Shown: positions 1 to 10,053 of the stretch, piece by piece
How positions within the stretch are numbered: position 1 is the first letter of the stretch
How the letters are laid out: each line of letters starts with the position of its first letter
Origin: Argopecten irradians
Taxonomy: Eukaryota > Mollusca > Bivalvia > Pectinida > Pectinidae
Assembly: GCF_041381155.1 (NCBI RefSeq)
Contig: NC_091144.1
Coordinates: 33,784,980 to 33,848,979 of the forward strand
DNA length: 64,000 nucleotides
Direction: 5' to 3'
Translations under genes and position numbers: made by a program
The notes under the pieces: generated by a model
The model's input: only the letters and a program-made list of their open reading frames with translations
The model's database searches: none
What the model was told of the DNA's origin: nothing

Positions 1-736
1 TCTAATCTGAGATTTAAATTTGTCAAACTTTCCAGTCTCGCTATATGAACGCTCCAAATGAAACATAAATGTACCAAATAGGGAAAACATCAACATGAAA
101 ATAATCAAGAAGGTTTTTAATGGAAGGTTGCTTTAAAACAGTTTTTTTTCTTTTATCTGACCTGTTTTTTATGCATTTAATATAAGTATCTTAGTGACTC
201 ATTTTCGGGGAATTCAATACTATAACAGGGCCATGGACTTTATCTAGGGTATTGAAGTGAAGTGACTCATATCTTAAAAAAATAAGAATACACCAAACTC
301 TTTATTCCGCCAATGCCATCAATGATACCAACATCAAATTGCTGAATTAATTATTAATGACCATGTACAGAACTGCTGAAGACATTTGTCAAAGGTTTTT
401 TGAACGATATGAATAAGGACCTCGGATGAATTAAAGAAATTATGTTTTGAGAAACTCAATGAAGATTTTATATCTTCATAATAGGTAAGATTATACATAT
501 ACCTCAAGCTTGTTAGAAACTTTTGACAACTAGATTATCGGTCACATTTTATTCATCAAAACTGTGTGTACTTAAATTGAATTTCAATTTTATAAATTTT
601 TCCGTCAGAAAGCTGCCCCATTTTCTAATACTTGATATCGTACGTACGTAAACATAACTTGGGTCGGAGTGACGTAGGTTGTCCACATTGATGCTGCAAT
701 ATTGCTGAAATAACCGCATTCGTAACTGTTCATGGC
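1..736. other. No recognisable feature
   Basis: AT-rich non-coding sequence. I see no open frame with family resemblance, no tandem repeat and no inverted repeat of note. Confidence 0.5.
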
Positions 737-1077
737 TTAAAGTAAACAGTCGGGCAAGGATGGCTAAAGTTGGTAAAAATGGTGTGAATGTATCCAGAAT
801 TATTTCTTATGAAATAGAAAAATAAAATCTCTTGTCAAAATCTGTCTGCATACGAAGAAATAATTTAAAGTATGGGAATTCTAAAACGTCCTCCCGGCTC
901 ACTATGTCTGTGGTTACATTTCCACGTAGCTTCGCTTTCAATGCTTTCAACTTTTCTTTACTTTAATGGTCAGAACTGGGAAACCAAGCAGAACTTGACC
1001 GTCGTATTAATATGTGAGAACTTGAAGGACAATGAACGCATTTAGACTGGTTTTCTTTGCCCGACTATTCACTTTAA
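737..1077 (-). mobile_element. TTAA-flanked MITE, copy 1
   Basis: A roughly 340-bp non-coding element bounded by TTAA on both sides. Its ends form a short inverted repeat (AGTGAATAGTCGGGCA type, with small changes). The same element occurs in the opposite orientation at 21694-22038, similar along its whole length, including the internal run that reads CGTCCTCCCGGCTCACTATG here. TTAA target duplication plus short inverted ends is typical of piggyBac-related non-autonomous elements; that family assignment is an inference because no transposase is present. Confidence 0.75.
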
Positions 1078-2885
1078 GTACATTATCAGAATATTGACCT
1101 GATTATAGGATAAAATTTCACACAAATCAGTATTTGCATTGATAGAGTAGCTCAGCACAGGGATATTCCTACCAACAACCTTTCAACACTAAAGGCACTG
1201 TTAAGGCGTTTTGGAAGCATTTACTTCGTTTGAATTGGTGAAGGGTTATATATAGGGATGGGACGTTTTCATGGATTTGAGATGGAATGATTTAAGGGTA
1301 TTTTGATGGAATGATTTAAGGTATTTAAATGGAATTGAATATTTCCATATATCCCTAACGAAACGGAATTGGACATATAGAGAATAGAGAGTGTCTTGTC
1401 AAACATGTGTCCCCATATATATAGCATCGACAAATTAGGAATGACATGCTGCATTTTAGCGAAGGTTTAGAAAGACAAAAATGCTTAGCCTCCGGTGAGC
1501 CACTTTTGTCATTCTGTCCCGAGATGAAATCAAATTCCTATCACAATTGTATTTTATTTTCAGAACTTTAAGAGCAACGCATACCACCTTACCTTCTATC
1601 ATTCATGTCCAGTCCAGTCTGTTGAGGTTACTTTGTAAATAATAAGTGTTTTAAGAAGATTAAAAACTAAATTTCAGTGTATCATTACAGTACATGTATT
1701 TAGTTTAAGCAGAATGTTTTGCGTCAATGTTAATCAGGTTGTTGTAGTTTTACAGATTTTATTATTGATTCTTATTAATTGTACACAAGTCTGTCGCGTC
1801 CAGGCAGTCCAGTTGACTGAGTACGAAACACTTTTAAGGTAACTCATTGTTGAAAAAAGTGCAATATATAGAAATAACGAAGCCGAATTTCTGTTTAGCT
1901 TTTATCTATTTATTCACATTCTATCATTGTCCCAAAATCCGTATCTGAGAAGAAAACCCCCATTAGAGAATGAAGACATTTTATCTCTGTAACAGATATT
2001 TTATTTTTAGTCAGCTGATTATATTTAAATGTGGTCTAAATAACTTGAATGTTTGCAAATAAAGAGCGATAGCACCGAGCTTCTGACGGATAAAGATTAC
2101 GTTTGTCAGATCAAAAGAGCGTATGAATCGCTCAATTTTATAATAAGCTTACTTTAAAACGTCATATCCATATAGTGATTACACATGATTCCCCTCCTCA
2201 TATGTATAAAAAATGGCGGCCGCAAACTGTCTGTATGATTGAATTTTGAAGATTGAGTTTTTCCTTATATTTTCGTGTATGTGTTACCTGAGAAGTGCTT
2301 CGCACTTCGAATTCGGCACGAAGGGCGGCGGCCTTATAATTTATGTAATATTCATTTCTTTTGGCTATTATTGCATAGTTTGAAAGTTTTTCACATCGAG
2401 TATTATGATGTCATAACACGAAGGACGTTTTCGCGGAAAACTTTAAAAGCGGCACAGTCATTGACCAAACACAAATGTGGGCTTGGATGTCAATGCGCAT
2501 CTGATTTTATTTTAATGTAAAACTAATTAAAAAAAAAAATACTTAATTAATAACTCACTGAATTATTCAAATTGAATGATAAGCATTATTCTCAATATTT
2601 TTTTAGGTTTATTAAGTCATAGACAAAAACGGACGCTTCGTGTCTATGAAAAATGACTTCATAAACCCAAAACACACTGACAATAGTGCTTAAAAATCCT
2701 TATCATATCAGTTATCTATTATAAAATAAAAATAAAATATTAATAGATTTCTGAGTTCCACATTTTCCTACATATAGGCTATGTCCTTCAGACGACAACA
2801 GAGATAAGGCATTGTTGTTAAAGATAAGCTGTAATAATGCCATTGTTTTATCTTGGAATATCGGTTTGTCGTACTTTGAAACAAA
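1078..2885. other. Upstream region of lectin gene, no gene seen
   Basis: Non-coding AT-rich sequence ahead of the lectin gene. It holds an imperfect palindrome at about 2605-2670 (arms around AGTCATAGACA and its complement). The open stretch at 2275-2520 resembles no family I know. Promoter elements for the lectin gene should lie in the last few hundred bases, but no clear TATA box could be assigned. Confidence 0.4.
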
Positions 2886-2934
2886 ATGGCGTTACTGGCT
2901 GTGGTGGCATTACTTGTATCGGTATTAACATTCT
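2886..2934 (+). CDS. Lectin exon 1 (signal peptide)
   Basis: Starts at the ATG in AACAAAATGG and encodes sixteen mostly hydrophobic residues plus one base of a cysteine codon; the donor is T|GTGAGT. It is shared by both isoforms, since no second signal-peptide exon is visible before the downstream cassette. Confidence 0.8.
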
Positions 2935-5900
2935 GTGAGTATGGACACTACCCTGTCATGGTAATATTTCTGATAATAACCTTGTAATGTGATCATAGTA
3001 ATACTTATGGTCCTGTCACGTTTTTCTGTTTCCGATGTAAGTGGACACTAATGAATAAGGAAAAGTCTCGTTAAGACTATGTAGTTTATGGGATTGTTTT
3101 TATTGTTTTAATATTTGTTGTACTCTCCTTCTCTGTTGGTAATTTCTTTTAATATACTTTATACATATATTAATGTCACATTCATCAGTTTTAATCCCAA
3201 ATGATCAATAATAAAACATCACAGTCACCTTAACATCTAGCTCAACGATGTCATCAGTAAGGCCTAATTATAATCATGTGGACCTTTAATACTTTGTGAT
3301 ATAAGCATTACATTCAATTCCAAATATAAATTTTCCGTCCTTGCATAATACAGAGTTGCCTCCCTTACGAATAGGTATCCGATGTGACGTCATTATTTTG
3401 TGCGCGAATTTCAAGTCGATTTAAAAAAAAATGACGTTACGCTCGCAAACAGAGGACGTCACAATCAATATCTTCCCTCAAGCACAGATAACTCTGAAAT
3501 ATGCATTTTCTATCCTGTTTTCCTCAAATAATTCTTTATTAACTTCTATGGTAACCAGTTTAAAATGAAGGCATGTTTACAAGTATCGACTTTCAACAAC
3601 TGCTGTAAAATAAAGTTATTTATAAATTTCTTTGATATAACTTAATTTCAACTAAATCTACAAATACTATCAATATCGGGTTAGAATCTAACTTGACTTT
3701 TTGTCGATAGTCACGTATAGTGTGGCTTTAGATAAAGTTGATGATGTCTCACTACCCTTGACACATACTTGCTACAGTAATTGTATCGCTATTTTCTATT
3801 TCAATAATTTTGCGGTTATTACGCAAAACGAGAAAATGTTTAAGAATTACAACTGTGCGACAAAAACAATTGATAAAAGCATTAGTTATCGTATTAAGAA
3901 TTACATGTTCGCGGTCTAAACATTATCCTACAATACCAAAGTTCAGACATTAGCGTCTGATGATGCGTGCCAATTAATGTACCATGAATGCTGTTTTGTA
4001 ATATAGAAATAAAATTCCTAATTTACAAATGTCTTTAATTTTGCCCTCTCTGTAGATGATGAAAAACTCTAAAATGATTGTGTAGAACTATTAATGTCTT
4101 TTGTTTTTCCTTTTTTTTTCCTGTAGGTGATTGAAAAAAACTTAAAAGGTTGTAACCTAATAATGGTGGATTTCTCTGTAGGTAAAACTGACTTTCCTGA
4201 CGTTGTAACATATGGTTGATTTCTCTGTAGGCGAAGCTGATTGTCCAGACGGATTTTCCAAACATGGCGGTTCCTGTTATAAAGCTGTACGGATAAAAGC
4301 AACATGGGCTGAAAGTGATGTAAGCTGTTATCGTCCACTACGTAAAATATAAGGAAAATATTTATTTCATTTTCATTGACTACAATCATTTCAAAATATG
4401 TATTGATATCTTTCTATAGTGCACAGTACAGCTCACGCGGATTTTACAATTCTCACTGGCCCGTCACGGGCGTGGGCATCGTGGACCCATGTAGTTACTA
4501 GAGTAGTGTGTTGGGAATCTGTTATCTAATTGTTTGTATTGTTTCCTTCTATCATCAAAATAAAAATCGTATTGGAGTTATCTCCCTTCATTTGAAATTC
4601 GATGAATATAATTGTTTTAGTGTTGTGTCTTCGATGAATATAATTGTTTTAGTGTTGTGTCTTACTGTTTATGACTAACTTGTACCGCTGTGTTTGTTCT
4701 GTAAGGAGAAGATCTACATAGGCAATAACTGATATCTTATCCCATTTTCATTTGTCAATAAAAGTTGAAATCGATTTAATGCAGCTCGATGTCATGCAAT
4801 TCATATATATATTTCAGTTATATATAAATTATAATTCCAACTAACAAACAAATATATGAAGTCTTCAACAGAATTAAACGTATCGCTATAATTATATTGC
4901 ATATTTTATCATTTTCAATATTATCTTAATTAAACATTTTTTTTTCTTCGTGTAGATATGCTTTAAATATGAGATTTCCCCTTTGCAGGTGTATTGTCAT
5001 TCTGCGGGCGCGGACCTTGCAACCATTGAGACAGCAGAAGAGCAGCACTATCTTGAGGGACACCTATCTGCCATTGCAGGTAAGATTAAATGACCGTAAA
5101 AAATCGCCGAATAAAAGCGACTAAAACTTTAGATTTCACCGTTGAAAACAGAAACCAAGCGTTACGCATCTTACTATACATCATAAAACTTATACTTCCT
5201 CTCAAATACAAAATTTAATAGTACCGACAACTACTTAATATATACACACGTATATAAAAAACTGCAAAATTAATCTTGTTGATCTAATTCAAAATACCCA
5301 AATTACCGTTCGTAAACAATAATTGCTTGTGCGTGGGAAAAAACTAAAACATCATGGCGGATATATGTAATAGGTTGAAAAAAGTTGTGTAATGCTTGAC
5401 TTCTGTTTTCAATTATTATAGTGAAATATTAAAGCATTTATCGCTTTAAAGGCCCACAACCTTTCCAGAGCAAAATTTAAAGGTTTCTTAAAACATTAAC
5501 AACATAAGAAAATACATGTCGAAGGCCTAAGATGAGGAAGGCCTAAGATCAGGTAACATCACCATACAAATGCAAGATTTCCTGCGTAATATATTATAAC
5601 AGTGAAGATTCATTTCGCTGTTTTGCAGTCTGGCGCAGTAATATTCAACTACCGCGCGGTATATAGGACGACGGCTGGAAATATCAGAAATACCTTATTT
5701 TATTGCAGATATCTGCTTAATAAGTCATGCAGTTTATTAAATGTGTTATTCATAATATTCTAAATATATATTTGCTCAAACTTACGGGTTTACTTTTATT
5801 TCCTTTCGAGACCGATCGGAAAATGTACTATCATTATACACTCAAATACATTTAAAGCATGATCCCAAAAACTATATCTGAAAGTCATTCTTTTGAAACC

Positions 5901-7668
5901 TGGGCCCAGTTTCATAAACATTCCTTAACTTATAATTCTCCATAGGAGTGCAATACAGATTTTAAGGCTCCTTAAGTTAAGATTGTTATCTTAAAATCTG
6001 TATAATGCTTTCCTATGGGGAATTGAATAAGGGATTCCTTAAATTTAAGGAATGTTCATGAAACTGGGCCCAGAAACTCGGACCATACTTTTATTACTTC
6101 TATATCATGTAAAACTTAGTATAAGCAAAATATTCCCTCCTTCTGTAATGTATTTGCATAGTTAAGTCTTGTCGCTGTTTGTCGGTTTACAATATCCATA
6201 ATATCATTCCGGTAATTAGTATAACACATGTAATACCGAACTGTATCATGGGTAATAAAAACACACAATTACGCCGCCATATTTGTGTCTGTTACCTATG
6301 TCATGCGGTCTCGTGATTTGCAACACCTTCCTTTATAGACCAATGAAACGGTCTACCACGCAATGTTTGCTCAAATTCCCCTTTTTACAAATATTCAATG
6401 CAAGGTTACAAATGATACATGTATGCAGCTCTCTGAAAAGTCATTTACATTGCGATAGATTTACACATGTTCCTATTTCCAACTTCCTATTTCCAACTAA
6501 TTTCCTGTTTATTGTAATATATTGGTATCGATTACGTTTAAACTAGATCGTAATGGTTTATAAATACCCACGAACTGCCGTTTTCTGTCGTATTGGTGAA
6601 GACGTGTTTCTTTCAGGAGCGTTTGACCCTCCACAGTTTTGGATTGGCGGAGAAGATTTCGCTGAGGAGGGTACTTGGGTATGGCTTAAGTCGAAGACAC
6701 CGATAAGCGCTCAGTCTTACTCTAACTGGATAGGCGGGGGTTCGTCACTGCCAATCACGTTTGATGAGAACTGTCTAATGGTGACCAGGGACTCGGGGTA
6801 CAAATGGGAGGACAATAATTGTGACGATCATTATTTCTTCATCTGCGAAAAAGAGTGAGTTACGGATATCATATTTCACCCTACGATGAAAAAAAAATAC
6901 GAAACTACTAAACAGAAAGATAAGAAAGCAAAACATCCTATAAGCTATTATGTAATTTGCATATTACAAAGTTATCTGCCCTTGTGGGTAGATATTGAGT
7001 ATGACGTCATGTGTTGCAGTGGGTAGCGTCATACTTTTTAGACTGGTTCCTGACTCAGTTACCTCCCTTGCACACGCATTGAGCAGAGCGCATCCTGGCG
7101 CAGAATAGAGAATTAGGGAAAGGGAATATGGGTTTTACATACTTTTTTTTAGAGAAAATGAAGCTCACAAAGAAATGACGTCACAATGGATACTTACCCG
7201 AAAGACAGTTAACTTTGTAATATGCAAACGTAAGCAGAATCCTTGGTTTGCGAAGAAGCTGTGTCCTAGATGGATTCACGTGTAACCGCATTAAAGTTTA
7301 AAGAATATTGCATAATAATTTTTTGTACTTTTTTGTGGTTTTTTGTAAGTTTTGAGATTTGTATTATTACCATATAGATCAAATAGCCTGACAGTTGAAA
7401 TTTATCCAAACATGAATTTCATTCTCATTATTACTTCAAACTCGAAATACATTTCAAAACAGTTAATGAATAAAAAATGATTTTAAAAACTATTTCTCTT
7501 TAAATGTTAATCAAATCCGTTCCTTGGCATTTCCGTCAGAAATCGTGAGTTTTCAGGAATATCCGGTGTCCGGATTATCGCGGGTACACTTTATTGCAAT
7601 ATCTTAGAGTATGTTATACATTTTTTTGTTTCAGTGCGTATGCAGACCTTGGAATCATCATAGGATAA
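2886..7668 (+). CDS. Secreted single-domain C-type lectin, isoform A
   Basis: Five coding exons, each with GT-AG borders and matching phase: 2886-2934, 4231-4319, 4989-5079, 6617-6854 and 7635-7668, giving 166 residues. Residues 1-16 form a hydrophobic signal peptide (MALLAVVALLVSVLTF), so the product should be secreted. The rest is one C-type lectin domain: CPDGF and SCY near the start, YCHSAGADLATIET in the second helix region, a FWIGG core strand, ENC, then NNCDD and FFICEK carrying the last cysteines. Such proteins bind carbohydrates and act in molluscan innate immunity (family knowledge). The usual EPN or QPD sugar-specificity triplet is absent from the long loop, and WND reads WED, so classical calcium-dependent sugar binding is doubtful. 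Exons 4 and 5 have a second, divergent copy downstream (see 9825-12348). The ATG was chosen because it begins the signal peptide. Confidence 0.88.
3341..3505. mobile_element. Foldback MITE family A, copy 1
   Basis: Inverted-repeat element of about 165 bp. The left end reads TTGCATAATACAGAGTTGCC and the right end is its approximate complement (AACTCTGAAATATGCA). Internal GACGTCA/TGACGTT motifs and GCTCGCAAACA recur in the related copies at 6956-7227, 8537-8707 and 10802-10959. It has no coding capacity and lies in lectin intron 1. Confidence 0.7.
4023..4256 (+). repeat. Tandemly repeated 3' splice-site region
   Basis: The pyrimidine tract, CTGTAG acceptor and first bases of lectin exon 2 occur four times in decaying form. 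AG-like ends fall just before 4056, 4127, 4182 and the true exon start 4231 (spacings 71, 55 and 49 bases). The copy at 4182 matches the first ~20 bases of the real exon at most positions (GTAAAACTGACTTTCCTGAC against GCGAAGCTGATTGTCCAGAC). Use of the 4182 site would keep phase but meet a stop twelve codons on. Confidence 0.6.
4231..4319 (+). CDS. Lectin exon 2 (start of CTLD)
   Basis: Acceptor CTCTGTAG, donor GAT|GTAAGC. Encodes EADCPDGFSKHGGSCYKAV and on to WAESD, the first strand and disulphide of the C-type lectin domain. Enters in phase 1 and leaves in phase 0. Confidence 0.85.
4989..5079 (+). CDS. Lectin exon 3 (CTLD helix 2)
   Basis: Acceptor TTTGCAG, donor GCAG|GTAAGA. Encodes VYCHSAGADLATIET and on to HLSAIA, the conserved 'C...GA.LA.I' segment of C-type lectins. 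It ends in phase 1 and can join either copy of exon 4. Confidence 0.87.
5900..6073. mobile_element. Foldback MITE with GGGCCCAG ends
   Basis: Near-perfect inverted repeat of about 174 bp. Left end CTGGGCCCAGTTTCATAAAC; right end the complement of the same run with one difference. The arms extend through ATTCCTTAA, and the inner arms pair again around CTCCATAGGA/TCCTATGGGG. No coding capacity. It sits in lectin intron 3. Confidence 0.8.
6617..6854 (+). CDS. Lectin exon 4a (alternative CTLD C-half)
   Basis: Acceptor TTTCAG|GAGCG, donor GA|GTGAGT. Enters in phase 1 and leaves in phase 2, so it cannot be followed by exon 4b without a frameshift. Encodes GAFDPPQFWIGGEDFAEEG, a TWVWLKSK run, the loop ending TFDENC, then WEDNNCDDHYFFICEK. 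Compared with 4b the framework is nearly the same, while the loop between SNW and ENC differs in sequence and length. Reading past the donor meets TGA at once. Confidence 0.88.
6956..7227. mobile_element. Foldback MITE family A, copy 2
   Basis: About 272 bp. Ends TTTGCATATTACAAAGTTAT and its complement AACTTTGTAATATGCAAA. Carries the family signature TTGTGGGTAGATATTGAG near the left end and AATGACGTCACAATGGATAC near the right. Longer than its relatives because of extra internal sequence. Lies in the intron between exons 4a and 5a. Confidence 0.75.
7635..7668 (+). CDS. Lectin exon 5a (last coding exon, isoform A)
   Basis: Acceptor TTTCAG|TGCG. With the two bases carried over from exon 4 it encodes DAYADLGIIIG and TAA. 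Its downstream counterpart 5b encodes DAYIDGGEIIG and TAA, so 8 of 11 residues agree. The short exon is credited because splice site, phase and the duplicate all agree. Confidence 0.82.
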
Positions 7669-7723
7669 AAAAAAACCAAAAAAACCCATAATGCCTGTTA
7701 CTTGACAGGTAATCAAATATGCC

Positions 7724-7729
7724 AATAAA
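7724..7729 (+). terminator. Poly(A) signal of isoform A
   Basis: AATAAA 56 bases after the TAA of exon 5a, a suitable place for the end of a short 3' UTR. Confidence 0.6.
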
Positions 7730-7892
7730 GATCAGTAATGCAATCATATTCTTGTTTTGTTTTGATATAAAAGTGTTCTTTGTCAAAACACTTAAAGCAT
7801 GGCACATCCTTTATAGATCGCATATCACCTAAATATCCGCAAGAACTATATCCTGTTTCACAAATATAGAAAACCGTAGGTGAATTTTGTTT

Positions 7893-8205
7893 AAAGATGC
7901 TCCATCGCCGACAGAGAATAAATGATACTCATCATTTGAACAATAGCTGATTTTTAATTGTGTATATAAGCGTCTAATTAACACAGATATACATAAAGAA
8001 TAATTACTTTTGTTGATAGTGCATGCGCAATCAGTAAGTCATTCCATGTAGAGCTTTTTTTCGGAACGCAATAAATCATTTTAAGGTTTTTTATCTTGAA
8101 GCTCAAACTTTTCAATCGAGTAAGTAACCTTTGTAACTGAAGGAAAACCGTCTGCTCCTGTTTTTGATGAGTATAGATACCATTCGTCAGCGATGGAGCA
8201 TCTTT
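7893..8205. mobile_element. MITE family B, full copy
   Basis: 313 bp with terminal inverted repeats AAAGATGCTCCATCGCCGAC and, at the right end, CGTCAGCGATGGAGCATCTTT-type sequence. No coding capacity. A related copy in the opposite orientation lies at 10106-10429, a half copy at 46338-46569 and small remnants at 8375-8412 and about 20297-20360. Confidence 0.75.
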
Positions 8206-8536
8206 CATATCATGTGACATAATTCATTATAACGGATTATTTTGTTTTATCATTTAATGTAGGTTGTTTTTTCAAACAAGAGATTTTTGAGAACCCCGAG
8301 TGCTTATGCAATGTCATGTACATGGTCACCTATTATGCCTCTTGAAATTCTTAAAATCATGCGAAAAATAGAAAAAGAAAAAGACCTTTCGTCAGCGGTG
8401 TAGTATCTTTAAGTTGATAGTGTAATTTTGATTATTTTGAATTATGATGCTGATAATACAATATACGGATGGTTTTGAGCCCAAAATAACTTATATAACT
8501 TACATCGATTAACCGCAGCAAGTGACCTTTTCTGTA

Positions 8537-8707
8537 TTTGCAAATCACAGAGTTTTCTGCCCTTGCGGGTAGATATCGATTGTGACTTCGTTAATTTGCT
8601 AACGTAAAGTCATACTTTTTAGGGGAAAAAACGACGTGAATTTAGATCACAAAATAATGACATCAAATGGATACCTACCCGCAAGGGAGGCAACTCTGTA
8701 ATATGTA
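8537..8707. mobile_element. Foldback MITE family A, copy 3
   Basis: About 171 bp. The left arm contains TGCCCTTGCGGGTAGATATC; the right arm contains the complement ATACCTACCCGCAAGGGAGG. Lies between lectin exons 5a and 4b and directly abuts the pearl-like element. Confidence 0.78.
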
Positions 8708-8711
8708 AGTC

Positions 8712-9690
8712 GTACAAAAGATCCCAGAGGGATCTTGGCGCCCACCAAAGAATGATCTATGTCTTACAATGGAAAGAGGGATCTTTTCCCTGATTTTCAA
8801 ACTTTTTCAAACACACTACATATAAAATTTGAGACAGATCGCTATAGTACTTTCTAAGAAATAGTGGTAACAAACTTCAAAAACGAAATCCAAGATGGCG
8901 GTCGTTCAGCCATCTTGTTGACCGATTAGTTACAAAATTCAATATCACAACTAGGGCCCTAGGTGAACCTACATATAAAATTTGAGAAAGACCTTTTTGA
9001 GAAATAGCGATAACAAACTTAAACTATCAAAATCTAAGACGGCTGCCAAGCGGCCATCTTGTTGACCGATTGGTCACAGAACACAATATGAAAAACAACA
9101 AGGGCCTTATAGGGACCTACATATGAAATTTGAGACAAATCTCTTCAGTACTTTCTGAGAAATAACAATAACAAACTTTAACTATCAAAATCCAAGATGG
9201 CTGCCTAGCGGCCAACTTGTTGACATATCGGTATCAAAACGCAATATGCACAACTAGGACCCTAGGGGAACCTACATATCAAATTTGAGAAAGATCCCTT
9301 TAGTACTTTCCGAGAAATAGCGGTAACAAGCTTAAACTATCAAAACCCAAGATGGCCGCCTGGTGGCCATCTTGTTGACTGATCGGTCCCAAAATGCAAT
9401 GTGCACAACAAGGGCCCTTTGGGAACCTACATATGAAATTTTAGAAAAATCCCTTCAAATAGCGGTAACAAACTTTAACAATCAAAATCAAAGATGGCCG
9501 CCTAGCAGCCATCTTATTGACCGATCAGTCCCAAAATGCAATATGCACAAATTAGGGTCCTAGGGAAACCTACATATGAAATTTAAGAAAGATCCCTTCA
9601 GTACCTTTTGAGAAATAGCAGTAACAAGAATTGTTAACGGACGGACGAACGGACGACTCATCTGATGATGGTGGGCTAAAAATATACCTG
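8712..9690 (+). mobile_element. Pearl-like (Helentron-type) element with tandem cores
   Basis: Three parts can be seen. A left flank holds GATCCCAGAGGGATCTTGGC. Five tandem copies of a core of about 142-158 bp follow, each with an AAGATGGC...GCCATCTTGTTGACC hairpin and an AATTTGAGA...TTTCTGAGAAATAG run; core starts are near 8889, 9034, 9192, 9347 and 9489. Then comes an (ACGG)n-type tract at about 9637-9656 and a short right end TCTGATGATGGTGGGCTAAA. This order (left flank, tandem ~160-bp cores, ACGG microsatellite, short right flank) is that of the bivalve pearl elements, which have been proposed to be non-autonomous Helentrons. The family name is from memory; the structure is seen directly. 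Confidence 0.7.
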
Positions 9691-9824
9691 TAGCGCAACA
9701 ATGACATTTTTATGGTCATCCATGTATTTCACGTTTTACCCAACAGATCTTACTGTTTGTCATCGCCATAATTTGTCAGGTATTCAACAGATTTTATAAT
9801 GGTATTTGGAATTGAAACTTTCAG

Positions 9825-10053
9825 GAGCGTTCGACCCAGCACGGTTTTGGTTTGGCGGGAATGATTTCGCGGAGGAAGGGACATGGGTGTGGGCCAAATC
9901 AAAGATACAGATTGTGGAGTACACCAACTGGAGGTATAACGCTGTGACTCCTATTGATAAGGACGAGAACTGTCTGGAGCTATCACAAGGGTACGACTGG
10001 CAATGGAATGACAACGACTGTGACGATCGTTATTTCTTCGTCTGCGAAAAGGA
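9825..10053 (+). CDS. Lectin exon 4b (alternative CTLD C-half)
   Basis: Acceptor CTTTCAG|GAGCG, donor GA|GTAAGT. Paralogue of exon 4a, nine bases shorter. Differences cluster between TNW and ENC, the position of the ligand-binding loop; the FAEEGTWVW and CDD.YFF.CEK blocks are conserved. If spliced after 4a it would be read out of frame and reach TGA after about thirteen codons. Confidence 0.85.

Noticed and set aside
2309-2321. GAATTCGGCACGA, which resembles a cDNA-library EcoRI adaptor
   Set aside because: The flanks are ordinary AT-rich genomic sequence with no vector, and the run lies beside a local GAAGTGC/GCACTTC palindrome. Treated as coincidence, though reads could be checked.
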